Part shown: one piece after another, positions 45,283-54,780 of the stretch
How the letters are laid out: each line of letters opens with the position of its first letter
How positions within the stretch are numbered: the stretch's first letter is position 1
From: Luteimonas suaedae
Lineage (GTDB): Bacteria > Pseudomonadota > Gammaproteobacteria > Xanthomonadales > Xanthomonadaceae
Reading direction: 5' to 3'
Assembly: GCF_008312895.1 (NCBI RefSeq)
Contig: NZ_VSSP01000007.1
Span: 147,834 to 211,833, forward strand
DNA: 64,000 nt
Position numbers and translations under genes: made by a program
The notes under the pieces: model-generated
Told to the model about the DNA's origin: nothing
The model's input: only the letters and a program-made list of their open reading frames with translations
Databases searched by the model: none

Positions 45283-46188
45283 CTAGTCGCGCTTGACGCC
45301 GTGCCCGCCGAAGGCGTCGCGCAGCGCCGCCAGCAGCTTGTCGGCGAAGGCATCGTCGTCGCGCGAGCGCAGGCGCTCGAGCAACGCCTGGGTGATCACC
45401 GGCGCGGCGACGTTCAGGTCGATGGCCTCGGCCACGGTCCAGCGGCCCTCGCCCGAATCGGCCACGAACGGCGCGATGCCGTCGAGCCCCGGATTGCCGC
45501 GCAACGCATCGGCGGTCAGGTCGAGCAACCACGACCGCACCACGCTGCCCTCGCGCCAGATGTCGGCAACCTGGGCGAGATCGAAGCCGAGATCCTGCTT
45601 GCGCTGCAGGATCGCGAAGCCTTCGGCGTAGGCCTGCATCAGGCCGTACTCGATGCCGTTGTGCACCATCTTGGCGAAATGACCGGCCCCGGCGGGGCCG
45701 ACGTGCCCCCAGCCGCGTTCCGGTGCCGGGGCCAGCGCCCGGAACAGCGGCGCCAGCCGCTGCGCCAGCGCGGCATCGCCGCCGATGGTCAGGCTGTAGC
45801 CTTCGTCCAGTCCCCAGATGCCGCCGCTGGTGCCGACGTCGAGCCAGCCGAGGCCGTCCTCGGCCAGCAGCGCCGCACGGCGCTGGCTGTCGCGATAGAA
45901 GCTGTTGCCGCCGTCGATCACCACGTCGCCGGGCGCGAGCAGCGGACGCAGCGCGGCGATCGTGTCGTCGACGATCCGGCCCGCCGGCACCATCAGCCAC
46001 AGTGCCCGCGGCGCCGGCAGCAGCGCGACCAGCTCCGGCAGCGACGTCGCCACCTCGACCCCGCGCGCGGCCGCCGCGGTGCGCGCCGCCTCGCCCGGGT
46101 CGAAGCCGGCCACACGATGGCCCCCGCGCAACAGCCGTTCGGCCATGTTCGCGCCCATGCGACCGAGTCCGATCATGCCCAAGTCCAT
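45283..46188 (-). CDS. gnd: 6-phosphogluconate dehydrogenase, decarboxylating, short (GntZ-like) type
   Basis: A 301-residue enzyme converting 6-phosphogluconate to ribulose 5-phosphate and CO2. It has the dinucleotide motif GMIGLGRMGANMAERLL, then VVIDGGNSFYRDS, DVGTSGGIWGLDEGYSL, and the catalytic KMVHNGIEYGLMQAYAEG segment (Lys and His-Asn). The length of about 300 rather than 470 marks the short, often NAD-preferring form. ATG 46188 has GGAG 8 nt upstream. No other pentose phosphate genes are adjacent. Confidence 0.9.
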   Translation of the reverse strand: MDLGMIGLGRMGANMAERLLRGGHRVAGFDPGEAARTAAAARGVEVATSLPELVALLPAPRALWLMVPAGRIVDDTIAALRPLLAPGDVVIDGGNSFYRDSQRRAALLAEDGLGWLDVGTSGGIWGLDEGYSLTIGGDAALAQRLAPLFRALAPAPERGWGHVGPAGAGHFAKMVHNGIEYGLMQAYAEGFAILQRKQDLGFDLAQVADIWREGSVVRSWLLDLTADALRGNPGLDGIAPFVADSGEGRWTVAEAIDLNVAAPVITQALLERLRSRDDDAFADKLLAALRDAFGGHGVKRD

Positions 46189-46299
46189 GCGTTTTGCTCC
46201 GACAGCGACGGGGGGCACAAGCCTCGCACAGCATGCGCCTGGACTGCATTCACACCTGCATGCGGAACCGGGCTTGTCTGGCGCTCGTCTCAAAAAGCA

Positions 46300-46411
46300 T
46301 TTTTAGCCGCGGATAGACGCGGATCAACACGGATAAGCTGCCGGTGAGGATGCGAGAAGTCGCTTTGCATTCACTTGAACGCTTATCTGCGTTCATCCGC
46401 GTCGATACGTG
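46300..46411. repeat. Imperfect inverted repeat of GCGGATGAACGCAGATAAGC type
   Basis: CCGCGGATAGACGCGGATCAAC..GGATAAGC (about 46304-46336) is matched by the inverse CGCTTATCTGCGTTCATCCGCG (about 46380-46402). This is a common intergenic dyad in xanthomonads. It fills most of the 319 bp gap between gnd and the BNR lipoprotein gene; nothing else is seen there. Confidence 0.7.
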
Positions 46412-46507
46412 GCAGATAGCTCTTGCAAGAGATGGCTTCCAGCCGGCGAGGCAGCGGAGCAAGCACCGCTCTACAAGAGAGGCCGGGTGCTGGTCGCGCC
46501 GGGCCGC

Positions 46508-47818
46508 TCAGTCGGCCGCGGCGCCGACGATCCGCACGCCACGCAGTTGCGGCTGGCCGTCGAGCAGGTCGGTCCAGACCACGTGGGACACGCCGCCGTG
46601 CACCACCAGCTTCGGGAAGCCGGTGGCGCGGCCGCGGCCCTGCAGCTTCGCCAGCTCGATGCGCTCGAACTCGCGCGACAGGTCGGGCGCATAGCGGGCG
46701 AGCCAGAGCGACTGGCCGTCGCCGTCCTCGCGCAGCCACAGCACCCGCACCTGCTGCGCGTCGAGCGCGATCGCAACGCGCCCCTGCACCACATCGCCGC
46801 GATCGAGCACCAGCGGTTCGCCGAAGCTGTCGCCGGCATCGCTGCTGCGCGCCAGCTTGACCTGCGGCTCGTCGCCGGCCGCGGTGTACCAGGCCACCAC
46901 CGCCTCGCTGCCGCGCGCGGCGAGGTCGGGGCCGTTGACCGGGCAGGCCGGCATCGTCCAGTCGTCGGCATGCACCCGCCTGGGCGCGGTCCACACATTG
47001 CCGTCCAGGCGGGTAGCGAGGATGTCGCGGATCTCCTCGCCGGTGCGGCCGCGGTAGACCAGCAGCGCGCCGCGATCGGTCATCGCCACGTCGGTCTTGC
47101 AGCATTCGCAGGTGCGGGTGTCGACGGTGGCCTCCTGCACCGGCTGCAAATCGCGGTCGAACAGCGCCGAGCGCAGCATCATCGAGCCGCCGTGCGCGCC
47201 GTGGCCGGCATGCTCGTCGCCGCCGGTGTTGCGGCCGTCGAGCCAGGCGATGCCGAGCAGGTCGCGGCCCTGTGGCCATAGCGACACGAAACCGTGCTCG
47301 GTCGGGGTGCCGTCGTCGTGCGGCGTGATCGGCGGCGCCCAGTTGGCGCCGCCGTCCTGCGAGCGGGTCAGCACCACGTCGTAGGCGTAGGGCGCGTCGG
47401 CGGTCTTCTGCAGCCAGTGCGCCCACAGCGCGCCGTCGGCGGTGGCGAGGATGTGCGGGGTATCGGCCCAGTTGACGAACATGCGGCTGCCGATGGCGAT
47501 CGTCACCGACCGGGTCTGCCAGCGCTGCTGCACCGGGTCCCAGGCGCTGAAGCGGAACAGGTGGCGGCGTCCGGGCCGCGAGTCGAGCCAGGACAGCAGC
47601 ACGCGTCCGTCCGGCGCCAGCACCAGGTCCGGCGCCGTCGTGCCCGGCGTGACGGCCGGCAACGGCCAGTCGAGGATCTGGCTCGGCAGCGCCGGGTCGC
47701 CGCCGGCAGCCGCGATTCCAGGGGCGGTATCGCGATCGCCGCCGCAGCCCGCCAGGAGCAGGAGCAGCGCGGCCAACGGCGCGAAACGGCGGATTCGAGA
47801 CGGCGTGACAGCGTTCAT
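46508..47818 (-). CDS. BNR/sialidase-fold lipoprotein with CECC motif
   Basis: A 436-residue lipoprotein (LLLLLAGC lipobox, MNAVTPS start). The mature part is a beta-propeller with sialidase-type Asp-box-like turns (SQDGGANWAPP, SSDAGDSFGEP) and a cluster TRTCECCKTDVA near residue 210. The CxCC motif is a possible metal site. True sialidase catalytic residues were not identified, so a neuraminidase annotation would be unsafe. Envelope-anchored function unknown. Divergent from the DUF2007 gene. Confidence 0.65.
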   Translation of the reverse strand: MNAVTPSRIRRFAPLAALLLLLAGCGGDRDTAPGIAAAGGDPALPSQILDWPLPAVTPGTTAPDLVLAPDGRVLLSWLDSRPGRRHLFRFSAWDPVQQRWQTRSVTIAIGSRMFVNWADTPHILATADGALWAHWLQKTADAPYAYDVVLTRSQDGGANWAPPITPHDDGTPTEHGFVSLWPQGRDLLGIAWLDGRNTGGDEHAGHGAHGGSMMLRSALFDRDLQPVQEATVDTRTCECCKTDVAMTDRGALLVYRGRTGEEIRDILATRLDGNVWTAPRRVHADDWTMPACPVNGPDLAARGSEAVVAWYTAAGDEPQVKLARSSDAGDSFGEPLVLDRGDVVQGRVAIALDAQQVRVLWLREDGDGQSLWLARYAPDLSREFERIELAKLQGRGRATGFPKLVVHGGVSHVVWTDLLDGQPQLRGVRIVGAAAD

Positions 47819-47888
47819 CCCGCAAGCGTAACCTGCGTCGGCGATCCCTGCCCGCGCGCGCGTCCCGTCCCACCGAACGGCCCTTCCC

Positions 47889-48272
47889 ATGCTCGTCATC
47901 GTCGCCAGCTACACCGACCCGATCGAGGCGCAGATCGCGCGCGGCCTGCTCGCGGCCGAGGGCATCGAGGTGCACCTGGGCGACGAGCACAGCGCGTTGG
48001 CCAACTGGGAATGGCGGCTGGCGATCGGCGGCGTCAAGCTGCGGGTGCCGGAAGAGCAGGCCATGCACGCGCGGCGCGTCCTGCAGGCGCTCGACGACGG
48101 CGCCTATGCACTGGAGGACGAGACCGTCCCCGTGGTTCCCGGCACGGAGCTGCGCGCTCCGTACCGGGAGTCGCGATCGAGCCGACTGGCGTGGGCAGCA
48201 TTGATGCTGCTCGGCATCCCGCTGCCGTGGCGGCGGCGCCACGACAGCGATGAAGTGGCGCGGCCGTTCTAA
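47889..48272 (+). CDS. DUF2007 (putative signal-transducing) domain protein
   Basis: A 127-residue protein whose first 70 residues fit DUF2007: VIVASYTDPIEAQIARGLLAAEGI, then the conserved VKLRVPEEQAMHARRVL strand-helix. A short hydrophobic segment follows (LAWAALMLLGIPLPW, about 100-114), so it may be membrane-attached. DUF2007 is a small PII-like ferredoxin-fold domain of unknown role. Confidence 0.75.
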   Translation: MLVIVASYTDPIEAQIARGLLAAEGIEVHLGDEHSALANWEWRLAIGGVKLRVPEEQAMHARRVLQALDDGAYALEDETVPVVPGTELRAPYRESRSSRLAWAALMLLGIPLPWRRRHDSDEVARPF

Positions 48273-48278
48273 ACCTCC

Positions 48279-48420
48279 GTAGGAGCGCGCCATGCGCGCG
48301 ATACCGCGGGTGTCGGCAGGATCCGATGGATGCCGCGATTCCGGACCGGCAGGCGCGCCGGTCACCGGAATTCACGGGCGGTGAAATGCCCGCGGCATCG
48401 CGCGCATGGCGCGCTCCTAC
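48279..48420. repeat. GTAGGAGCGCGCC dyad element, copy 4 (inverted)
   Basis: A 142 bp copy whose interior reads as the reverse complement of copies 1-3 (GGTGTCGGCAGGATCC near the left end). It lies 7 bp after the DUF2007 stop and before tex. Confidence 0.85.
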
Positions 48421-48534
48421 GGCGTCGCGGCCAACCCATCGCGATCCGGCCGCGGCTGTCAACGGCTACCGCCGGCCCCGTCGCATTGCCACAATCCCCG
48501 CTCCGCGGCGAACGGCCGCACGCCGACGGACACG

Positions 48535-50892
48535 ATGCACGATTCCACACCCGCGCTCGCGCGCAAGATCGCCCACGCCATCGCCGACGAGATCGGCGCC
48601 CAGCCCGCACAGGCCGAAGCCGCCATCGCCCTGCTCGACGGCGGCGCCACGGTGCCGTTCGTCGCCCGCTACCGCAAAGAGGCGACCGGCGGACTGGACG
48701 ATACCCAGCTGCGCAACCTGGAGACGCGGCTGGCCTACCTGCGCGAGCTGGAAGACCGCCGCGCGACGATCCTGGCCAGCATCGGCGAACAGGGCAAGCT
48801 GACCGACGAGTTGCGCGCCGAGATCGAGACCGCCGACAGCAAGGCGCGGCTGGAAGACCTGTACCTGCCGTACAAGCCCAAACGCCGCACCCGCGCGCAG
48901 ATCGCGCGCGAGGCCGGGCTGGAACCGCTGGCCGACGGCCTGCTCGAAGACCCGACCCGGGTGCCGGAGGATTACGCCGCCGGTTTCGTCGATGCCGACA
49001 AGGGCGTGGCCGACGCCAAGGCGGCGCTGGAAGGCGCGCGCGCGATCCTGATGGAGCGCTGGGGCGAGGACGCGACGCTGCTCGGCGAGCTGCGCGCCTG
49101 GCTGGAGGCCCACGGCGTGATCCGCGCCAGCGTGGTCGAAGGCAAGGAAGCGGCCGGCGCAAAGTTCCGCGACTACTTCGACCACGCCGAAGCGCTGGCA
49201 AAGATCCCCTCGCACCGCCTGCTGGCCTTGTTCCGCGCCCGCCGCGAGGAATTCCTGCAACTGGAACTGGACCCGGGCACCGATCCCGAGTCCGGCAATG
49301 CCTACGCCGAAGGGCGCATCGCGCTTCACGCCGGCATCGCCGACCGCGGCCGCCCCGCCGACGCCTGGCTGCGCAACGCCTGTCGCCTGGCTTGGCGCGC
49401 CCGCCTGCACCTGCACCTGCTGATCGACCTGTTCAACCAGGCGCGCGAGAAGGCAGAGGCCGAGGCGATCGCGGTGTTCGGCAACAACCTCGAGGACCTG
49501 CTGCTGGCGGCGCCGGCCGGCCCGCGCGCGGTGCTGGGGCTCGACCCGGGCCTGCGCACCGGCGTCAAAGTCGCCGTGGTCGACGCCACCGGCAAGCTGG
49601 TCGCCACCGACACCATCTACCCGCACGAGCCGCGGCGGCAGTGGGAGGCGTCGCTGCATGCGCTGGCCAAGCTGTGCCGCGAACATGGCGTCGAACTGGT
49701 CGCCATCGGCAACGGCACCGCCAGCCGCGAGACCGACAAGCTGGCCGGCGAGCTGATCCGGCGCCACCCGGAACTGAAACTGCAGAAGCTCGTCGTCAGC
49801 GAGGCCGGCGCCTCGGTGTACTCGGCCTCGGAACTGGCCGCGCGCGAGTTCCCGAACCTCGACGTCTCGCTGCGCGGCGCGGTGTCGATCGCGCGCCGGC
49901 TACAGGACCCGCTGGCCGAGCTGGTCAAGATCGAGCCGAAGTCGATCGGCGTCGGCCAGTACCAGCACGACGTCGACCAGTTCCGCATGGCGCGCGCGCT
50001 CGAGGCCAAGGTGGAGGACTGCGTGAACGCCGTCGGCGTGCACGTCAACACCGCCTCGGCGCCGCTGCTGGCGCGCGTGGCCGGCTTGTCGCCGTCGGTG
50101 GCCGAGAACATCGTCGTGCACCGCGACGCCAACGGCCCGTTCAAGCGCCGCCGCGACCTGCTGAAGGTGCCGCGCCTGGGCGACAAGACCTTCGAGCAAT
50201 GCGCCGGCTTCCTGCGCATCGCCGACGGCGACGAGCCGCTCGACGCCTCCGCCGTGCACCCGGAGGCCTATCCGGTGATCGAGCGCATCGTGCAGGCCTG
50301 CGGCCGCGAGGTGAAGCAGATCGTCGGCGACGCCTCGTTCGTGCGCACGCTGCGGCCCGAGCAGTTCACCGACGAACGCTTCGGCCTGCCGACGGTGCGC
50401 GACATCCTCGGGGAACTGGAGAAACCCGGCCGCGATCCGCGCCCCGAGTTCAAGGCCGCGACCTTCGCCGAGGGCGTGGAGGACATCAAGGATCTCGAAC
50501 CGGGGATGATTCTCGAGGGCGTGGTCAGCAACGTCGCCGCGTTCGGCGCCTTCGTCGACATCGGCGTGCACCAGGACGGCCTGGTCCACATCTCCGCGCT
50601 GTCGGACCGGTTCGTCAAGGACCCGCGCGAGGTGGTCAAGGCCGGCGACATCGTCAAGGTCAAGGTGCTGGAGGTCGACGTCGCCCGCAAGCGCATCGCC
50701 CTGACCCGCCGCCTCGACGACCCCGTCGGCGAAGCCGCCCCACGCCCGCAGCGCGGCGGCGAACGCGATGCGCGCAACCGCGGCCCGCGCCCGGACCGCG
50801 CTCAGCACGCCGGCAAGGGAAGCGGCAAACCGCAGCCCGCCCCGTCCAACAGCGCCCTGGCCGACGCCTTCGCCCGCGCCAAACGCTCCTGA
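48535..50892 (+). CDS. tex: Tex-family RNA-binding transcription accessory protein
   Basis: A 785-residue Tex protein. N-terminal helical domain with [21 protein letters not shown] and [20 protein letters not shown]; YqgF-like nuclease fold with [20 protein letters not shown]; tandem helix-hairpin-helix region ([17 protein letters not shown]). A C-terminal S1 RNA-binding domain ([30 protein letters not shown]) and a basic Pro/Gly-rich tail follow. Tex binds nucleic acids and affects transcription and toxin gene expression in several bacteria. ATG 48535 gives the canonical N-terminus; the upstream open frame runs into a dyad element. Confidence 0.95.
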   Translation: MHDSTPALARKIAHAIADEIGAQPAQAEAAIALLDGGATVPFVARYRKEATGGLDDTQLRNLETRLAYLRELEDRRATILASIGEQGKLTDELRAEIETADSKARLEDLYLPYKPKRRTRAQIAREAGLEPLADGLLEDPTRVPEDYAAGFVDADKGVADAKAALEGARAILMERWGEDATLLGELRAWLEAHGVIRASVVEGKEAAGAKFRDYFDHAEALAKIPSHRLLALFRARREEFLQLELDPGTDPESGNAYAEGRIALHAGIADRGRPADAWLRNACRLAWRARLHLHLLIDLFNQAREKAEAEAIAVFGNNLEDLLLAAPAGPRAVLGLDPGLRTGVKVAVVDATGKLVATDTIYPHEPRRQWEASLHALAKLCREHGVELVAIGNGTASRETDKLAGELIRRHPELKLQKLVVSEAGASVYSASELAAREFPNLDVSLRGAVSIARRLQDPLAELVKIEPKSIGVGQYQHDVDQFRMARALEAKVEDCVNAVGVHVNTASAPLLARVAGLSPSVAENIVVHRDANGPFKRRRDLLKVPRLGDKTFEQCAGFLRIADGDEPLDASAVHPEAYPVIERIVQACGREVKQIVGDASFVRTLRPEQFTDERFGLPTVRDILGELEKPGRDPRPEFKAATFAEGVEDIKDLEPGMILEGVVSNVAAFGAFVDIGVHQDGLVHISALSDRFVKDPREVVKAGDIVKVKVLEVDVARKRIALTRRLDDPVGEAAPRPQRGGERDARNRGPRPDRAQHAGKGSGKPQPAPSNSALADAFARAKRS

Positions 50893-50938
50893 CTGCGCTT
50901 GCCGCAAACCCCTGTTGAACATGATCGCGCCGCCCTCC

Positions 50939-51080
50939 GTAGGAGCGCGCCATGCGCGCGATACCGCGGGTGCCGGCAGGATCCGGTGGATGCCGCGACT
51001 CAGGACCGGCAGGCACGCCGGTCACCGGAATTCGCAGGCGGTGAAATGCCCGCGGCATCGCGCGCATGGCGCGCTCCTAC
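50939..51080. repeat. GTAGGAGCGCGCC dyad element, copy 5 (inverted)
   Basis: A 142 bp copy, 46 bp after the tex stop, in the same orientation as copy 4. tex is therefore bracketed by two like-oriented elements. Confidence 0.85.
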
Positions 51081-51122
51081 GGGCGGCGGCGCGTCCGCCA
51101 CGCATATGGGCGCCGGTTTTTC

Positions 51123-51150
51123 GTAGGAGCGCGCCATGCGCGCGATGCCG
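51123..51150. repeat. GTAGGAGCGCGCC element, left-end fragment
   Basis: The first 28 bp of the element (through GCGCGATGCCG) followed by unrelated sequence. It is a truncated copy 42 bp after copy 5. Confidence 0.7.
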
Positions 51151-51270
51151 GCGCGGCTTGAACACGGGCACGACAACGAACTCGAGCACCCAAGATCAGG
51201 CCTCCCGCGCCACGACGAAGCTCCCTCGCGCCGCTTCGCGGCCCCGAACGCAGCGCAATGCGCGCGTTCG

Positions 51271-51585
51271 CTAGATCGTGACGTCGGCCATCCTCCGCGT
51301 CTCCTCGCTGAACTCGGCCATTTCGGCCTCCGTCAACAAGTCGTGCGCCCGGATCAATCGAAGCTGCAAAACAGCATCGGAACGGCTGAAACCATCGAAA
51401 GCTTGCGCCATCTCCCGATTGCGCTCACGGATCAATCCGTACAACTCACCGTAGCGTTCATGGGCCGTGGCACCTTCTCTTGCACAGATCTCCCGGCACT
51501 CGTCCAGGATTCGCTGCGACAGCCGCTCTAGCGCGATTGCCCGCAGCCTCTTGAAGACTTTCCAGTCGGATTCCCGGATGGTCAT
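51271..51585 (-). CDS. Small helical protein of unknown function
   Basis: A 104-residue protein, starting MTIRESDWKVFKRLRAIALE, with a long charged helical pattern (RILDECREI, HERYGELYGLIRERNREMAQAF) and ending LTEAEMAEFSEETRRMADVTI. It resembles a widespread uncharacterised family (MTIRESDWK...ALERFC...HERY...FSEET). Function unknown. First of a minus-strand series of accessory genes. Confidence 0.65.
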   Translation of the reverse strand: MTIRESDWKVFKRLRAIALERLSQRILDECREICAREGATAHERYGELYGLIRERNREMAQAFDGFSRSDAVLQLRLIRAHDLLTEAEMAEFSEETRRMADVTI

Positions 51586-51652
51586 CGTCGTTTGGTTCTT
51601 AGAAGAAGCTGATGCGTGAATCGTACCGCGACGCGCTTGGGCCTGATGACCG

Positions 51653-52060
51653 TCAGCTCGCACCCGAAGATGAAACGGCCTTCCACAGCGACCAGGCCAG
51701 CGCCCAACCCAGGCAGGCCACTCCGGCGAAGGCGGTCGCCAAGGTGACCGTGATCCACAACGTGCCACGCCCGCCACCGAACGTCAGCTCCAGGTTCCCG
51801 GCCAGGGCAATGGAAACGGGAAGCCACGCAATGGCCAGCGCCAGCGAGACCCATGAGAACCCCCGGACGACGGAGCCGCGAGGACTGAGCGCGACCGCGG
51901 CGCCCGCCAGCGAACAGAGGCCCAGCGCGGCCAGCACATTGCCGATGGGCAAACCGCCAGGCAGCCGCGCCTCGAGGTACGGGGCACCGGACACGAGCGA
52001 GAACACGGCGAACGCCGTGGACCCCAAGAGCACGGCGATTGTGGTCTTTGACGTGGCCAT
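51653..52060 (-). CDS. Four-helix membrane protein of unknown function
   Basis: A 135-residue product with four hydrophobic segments (TIAVLLGSTAFAVFSLV, VLAALGLCSLAGAAVAL, WVSLALAIAWLPVSIAL, LWITVTLATAFAGVACLGWA). ATG 52060 starts at the first helix. No family recognised. It lies 108 bp downstream of the VOC gene on the same strand. Confidence 0.5.
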   Translation of the reverse strand: MATSKTTIAVLLGSTAFAVFSLVSGAPYLEARLPGGLPIGNVLAALGLCSLAGAAVALSPRGSVVRGFSWVSLALAIAWLPVSIALAGNLELTFGGGRGTLWITVTLATAFAGVACLGWALAWSLWKAVSSSGAS

Positions 52061-52168
52061 GACTGCTACCAATCCCCGCGTGCGGTCGAGGCGTTTGCCG
52101 CAGCGAATAACAGAGCAACTGGCAGCCCGCCGGGCAGCGGCAGTTCCAGGATCGGACAAGGGAATCGC

Positions 52169-52519
52169 CTACTCATGCTGCAGGATGTTGACGAGCTTGC
52201 CAAACGGGTCCCGAACATAGAACCGACGAACACCCCATGGCTCGCTCTTGGGTCCATATTCGACAGGAATGCCCGCATCTTCGACTCTTCGCAGGGCTTC
52301 CGACAGATCATCCACCTCGATCGAGAGATGTGGCACGGGCGTGCCCGAGCCACCCTCCGTAGCAAAGCTGACTTGCACAGACATTTTTGCGCCGGAGCTG
52401 TAGGTGCGAATCCACCCGTGGTCCATGACCACTTCAAGACCCAGGACATCACGATAGAACGCATCTGCGTCAGCGATATCGACGTTCTCGATGTTGGCGA
52501 CAATTCGTTGAACTTTCAT
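52169..52519 (-). CDS. VOC (glyoxalase/bleomycin-resistance) superfamily protein
   Basis: A 116-residue single-module VOC protein. MKVQRIVANIENVDIADADAFY begins the first beta-alpha-beta unit with FYRDVLGLEVVMDHG. The second unit has VPHLSIEVDDLSEALRRVE and FYVRDPFGKLVNILQH, whose late Asp/Phe/Gly pattern is typical. Candidate metal ligands are sparse, so it may be a binding rather than a catalytic member. GAGG lies 7 nt before ATG 52519. Confidence 0.8.
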   Translation of the reverse strand: MKVQRIVANIENVDIADADAFYRDVLGLEVVMDHGWIRTYSSGAKMSVQVSFATEGGSGTPVPHLSIEVDDLSEALRRVEDAGIPVEYGPKSEPWGVRRFYVRDPFGKLVNILQHE

Positions 52520-52601
52520 AAGCGACCTCGACCGTTTGGGGTATCGCATTCGATGGCATCCAGGACTTCTGGACCACGACAAGGCCGTCTTGATGGATCG
52601 G

Positions 52602-52850
52602 CCGGGCGGCCCAGGCACACGGCCGAAGATCCGTAGGAGCGCGCCATGCGCGCGATGCCGCGGGCATTGTGCCGCCATGTAATTCCGGCTGCCGCCGCCC
52701 CCTCCGGTTCGCGGCCGGACCGCCGATGACCGGGACCGGAGACGTCGCCGGCATCGCGCGCATGGCGCGCTCCTACGAAGCAGAGGCGCACGACTGTGGT
52801 CTCCCGCAATCGGGCGAAGCAGCTCAAGCAAGTGCCCTTCGTCCCTGACA
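52602..52850. repeat. 249-bp duplicated segment, copy A
   Basis: The whole stretch, including dyad copy 6 and about 75 bp on its right side, recurs at 55891-56139. Shared words include AGGCACACGGCCG before the dyad and GACTGTGGTCTCCCGCAAT and GCGAAGCAGCTCAAG after it. Confidence 0.85.
52633..52776. repeat. GTAGGAGCGCGCC dyad element, copy 6 (variant interior)
   Basis: A 144 bp element with the standard termini but a different centre (CATTGTGCCGCCATG, CCTCCGGTTCGCGGCCGGAC). It forms a second subfamily with copy 7. Confidence 0.85.
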
Positions 52851-52869
52851 TCATTCCTGCCGAGAACAA

Positions 52870-52926
52870 GCCTATATCCCCAGAAGCCGCGGCGACGGAC
52901 CGAGTCCGCTGCCGCGTGAGTTAGGC
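52870..52926 (-). other. attC-like recombination site (decayed)
   Basis: On the minus strand this 57-bp segment begins GCCTAAC, a perfect RYYYAAC core. It contains an imperfect dyad (GCGGCAGCGGAC / GTCCGTCGCCGC) and ends TATAGGC. It lies 31 bp past the stop of the amidohydrolase gene, where the attC of that cassette would be expected. Confidence 0.5.
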
Positions 52927-52957
52927 AACCGATCCGGCGACCCCACGGGTTTACGGT

Positions 52958-54316
52958 TTACCGACGCCGACGATCGACCACCAGCCTGCCATCCCGGAAG
53001 ACCATGACCACGCTCCGGACCGCCGTGATATCGCGGAGCGGGTCCCCGGCCACCGCCACCAGGTCGGCGGCACGTCCATTGGCGATGGCGCCGATCCGGT
53101 CGGACCGCAGGACCTTGGCCGCCTCGCTGGTCGCCCCCTTCAGCGCATCGCGAGTCGTGAGCCCGCTACCCACCAGGAGTTCCAGCTCTCGATGAACACC
53201 GGCTCCGAAGGGGACCCCCGGCATCCCCGCGTCGCTCCCGACGGTCACGCGACCGCCGGCCGCACGATATTCGCCGACCCTTCGCTGCAACTGCCGCAGG
53301 ATCTCGGGTGGAATGACCACCGCCATGACGGTCAACGTGGGCGAGATCGGCATGTCACGCCCCACCAGTTCGTCCAGGATCTGCGGGGGCCAGCCCCCCA
53401 GCACACCCCGGGCCTCCAGGTGCTCCAGCCCGTCGACACCGGCATCGAGCACGTCCTCGAGGTCTTCGAGCGTGCCCCAATGCGCGATAACGGGAAGGCC
53501 ATGTCGGTGCGCCTCGGAGACGATCGCGCGAAGCACTTCGAGCCTGATCGGTTCCAGGGGGTATTCGGGCCGCCCTCGCTCCTGGACGACCTTGATGAGA
53601 TCGACACCCCGGTCACCGCCGGCGAGTTCGCGCACGGCGGCCCGGGCCGCTTCTGCGGTGGACGGGAGCCGGACGACGCCCGAGTCGGGCTCGACCCCGA
53701 AGGTCGCCACGGGATGCCCCCCCGGCGTCGTGAAGATGGGGCCGGCGGCGAAGATGTTCGGCCCTTCGAGTTCGCCATCCCGGATCGATTGGCGAAATTC
53801 CAACACCCATTCGGTTTCGTCGCCGAGGCTCCGGACCGTGGTCACACCATGTTCCAGCAAGGCCCGCCGCCTGCCGGGGAAGAAGCGCATCCAGTCGGCG
53901 ACCAGCCTCGGGAACATCATCGCGCCCGGCCGTTGGTCCGCCTCGAGCGCCGGCGATCCGAGGTGGACGTGGAGATCGATCAGGCCGGGCATGAGGGTGT
54001 ACCCGCTCACGTCCAGGACGGTCGCCTCCGGCGGGACATCGACGTCCTCGGCGTCTCCGACCTGGACGATCGCGCCCTCCCGGATCAGGACGGTGCCGTT
54101 CCTATGGGGTTCCAAGCCCTCGCCGACCAGCACGGTGGCGCCGACCAGGGCCAGATCTCCCTCCTGCGCGGCCCCGGCCCTGTAGAGCGTCGCAAAGAAG
54201 AAGACGATACCGGCGACCACCAGGATCGCGACGGCGCCGAACGTGCAAAGCGCGATCCGACCGAGTAGCGACATGAGCCGTCGTTTCTTCAAGGGGCGTT
54301 CCGCCAGGTGCGACAT
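52958..54316 (-). CDS. Membrane-anchored metal-dependent amidohydrolase
   Basis: A 452-residue amidohydrolase of the imidazolonepropionase/prolidase-like group. An N-terminal transmembrane helix (about 20-44) anchors it; then VLVGEGLEPHRNGTVLIREG. Metal ligands are in LIDLHVHLG (HxH); Lys in DLIKVVQE, His in PVIAHWG, His in DGLEHLEARG and Asp in VTVGSDAGMP complete the usual set. The substrate is unknown (candidates: cyclic amides or dipeptides). Start 54316 (MSHLAERP) is chosen; 54274 and 54352 are also in frame. attC-like sites lie on both sides, so this looks like an integron cassette. Confidence 0.8.
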   Translation of the reverse strand: MSHLAERPLKKRRLMSLLGRIALCTFGAVAILVVAGIVFFFATLYRAGAAQEGDLALVGATVLVGEGLEPHRNGTVLIREGAIVQVGDAEDVDVPPEATVLDVSGYTLMPGLIDLHVHLGSPALEADQRPGAMMFPRLVADWMRFFPGRRRALLEHGVTTVRSLGDETEWVLEFRQSIRDGELEGPNIFAAGPIFTTPGGHPVATFGVEPDSGVVRLPSTAEAARAAVRELAGGDRGVDLIKVVQERGRPEYPLEPIRLEVLRAIVSEAHRHGLPVIAHWGTLEDLEDVLDAGVDGLEHLEARGVLGGWPPQILDELVGRDMPISPTLTVMAVVIPPEILRQLQRRVGEYRAAGGRVTVGSDAGMPGVPFGAGVHRELELLVGSGLTTRDALKGATSEAAKVLRSDRIGAIANGRAADLVAVAGDPLRDITAVRSVVMVFRDGRLVVDRRRR

Positions 54317-54335
54317 TCTCAGCCAGGGATGGGCC

Positions 54336-54398
54336 GCCAACGCCCAATTCAAGCCGAGCCGCGAAGCGTCTTCGGGGCGAACGAACCGGACTGCTATG
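54336..54398 (-). other. attC-like recombination site (decayed)
   Basis: The minus strand reads CCGGTTCGTTCGCCCCGAAG then ACGCTTCGCGGCTCGGCTTG and GGGCGTTGGC. This aligns with the clear attC at 63340 through its CGCTTCGCGGCTCGGCTT hairpin and GGCGTT core. It sits directly after the RidA-family stop codon and before the amidohydrolase start. Confidence 0.6.
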
Positions 54399-54780
54399 CA
54401 GCGGCCATTGCCTCGATCTCAAGCTTCCATTTGGGATCCAGCAACCGACAGCAGATGACAGTCAAGGACGGCTCATGGGCGCCTAGATGCTTGATCCGCA
54501 TCTGCACGTTGGCCTCATCGTACATCGGGTCGGCGAGATAAGTGCGGAGGGAGACGAGATTGCCCAGGTCCATATCAGCCGATTGAAGCAGCGTGCGAAT
54601 GTGGCCCCAGATGATCTCAGCTTGTTCCTCAAACGAGTCCGGCATGGTCGTGCCGTCGGCCAAATAGCCATTGAGGCCACTGATGATCAAGAGCCTCGAG
54701 TCGCCACGGATCTCGGTGGCATGGCTGTAGCAGCGATACTGCGGGAACAGGCCAGCTGGATTGTGCGTAATCACGGGCAT
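54394..54780 (-). CDS. RidA-family (YjgF/YER057c/UK114) protein
   Basis: A 128-residue protein of the Rid superfamily, whose archetype RidA deaminates reactive enamine/imine intermediates. Recognisable parts are LLIISGLNGYLADGTTMPDSF, FEEQAEIIWGHIRTLLQSADM, DLGNLVSLRTYLADPMYDE and a late SLTVICCRLLDPKWKLEIEA strand. The key Arg of RidA appears to be in the SLRTYL segment; without alignment it may belong to another Rid subgroup. AAGGAG lies 8 nt before ATG 54780. Adjacent attC-like DNA suggests a cassette. Confidence 0.8.
   Translation of the reverse strand: MPVITHNPAGLFPQYRCYSHATEIRGDSRLLIISGLNGYLADGTTMPDSFEEQAEIIWGHIRTLLQSADMDLGNLVSLRTYLADPMYDEANVQMRIKHLGAHEPSLTVICCRLLDPKWKLEIEAMAAA

Noticed and set aside
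46508..47818. Annotation as neuraminidase
   Set aside because: Only fold-level Asp-box turns are visible; the catalytic Arg triad and Tyr/Glu pair were not identified.
51151..51270. A further decayed attC (GCCGCTTCGCGGCCCC words)
   Set aside because: Only the hairpin centre is vaguely similar; no core sites are found on either side.
52516..52869. Minus-strand ORF through duplicated segment A, similar to one at 55844-56254
   Set aside because: The similarity is due to the repeated DNA and dyad element; the frames have no start signal or domain.
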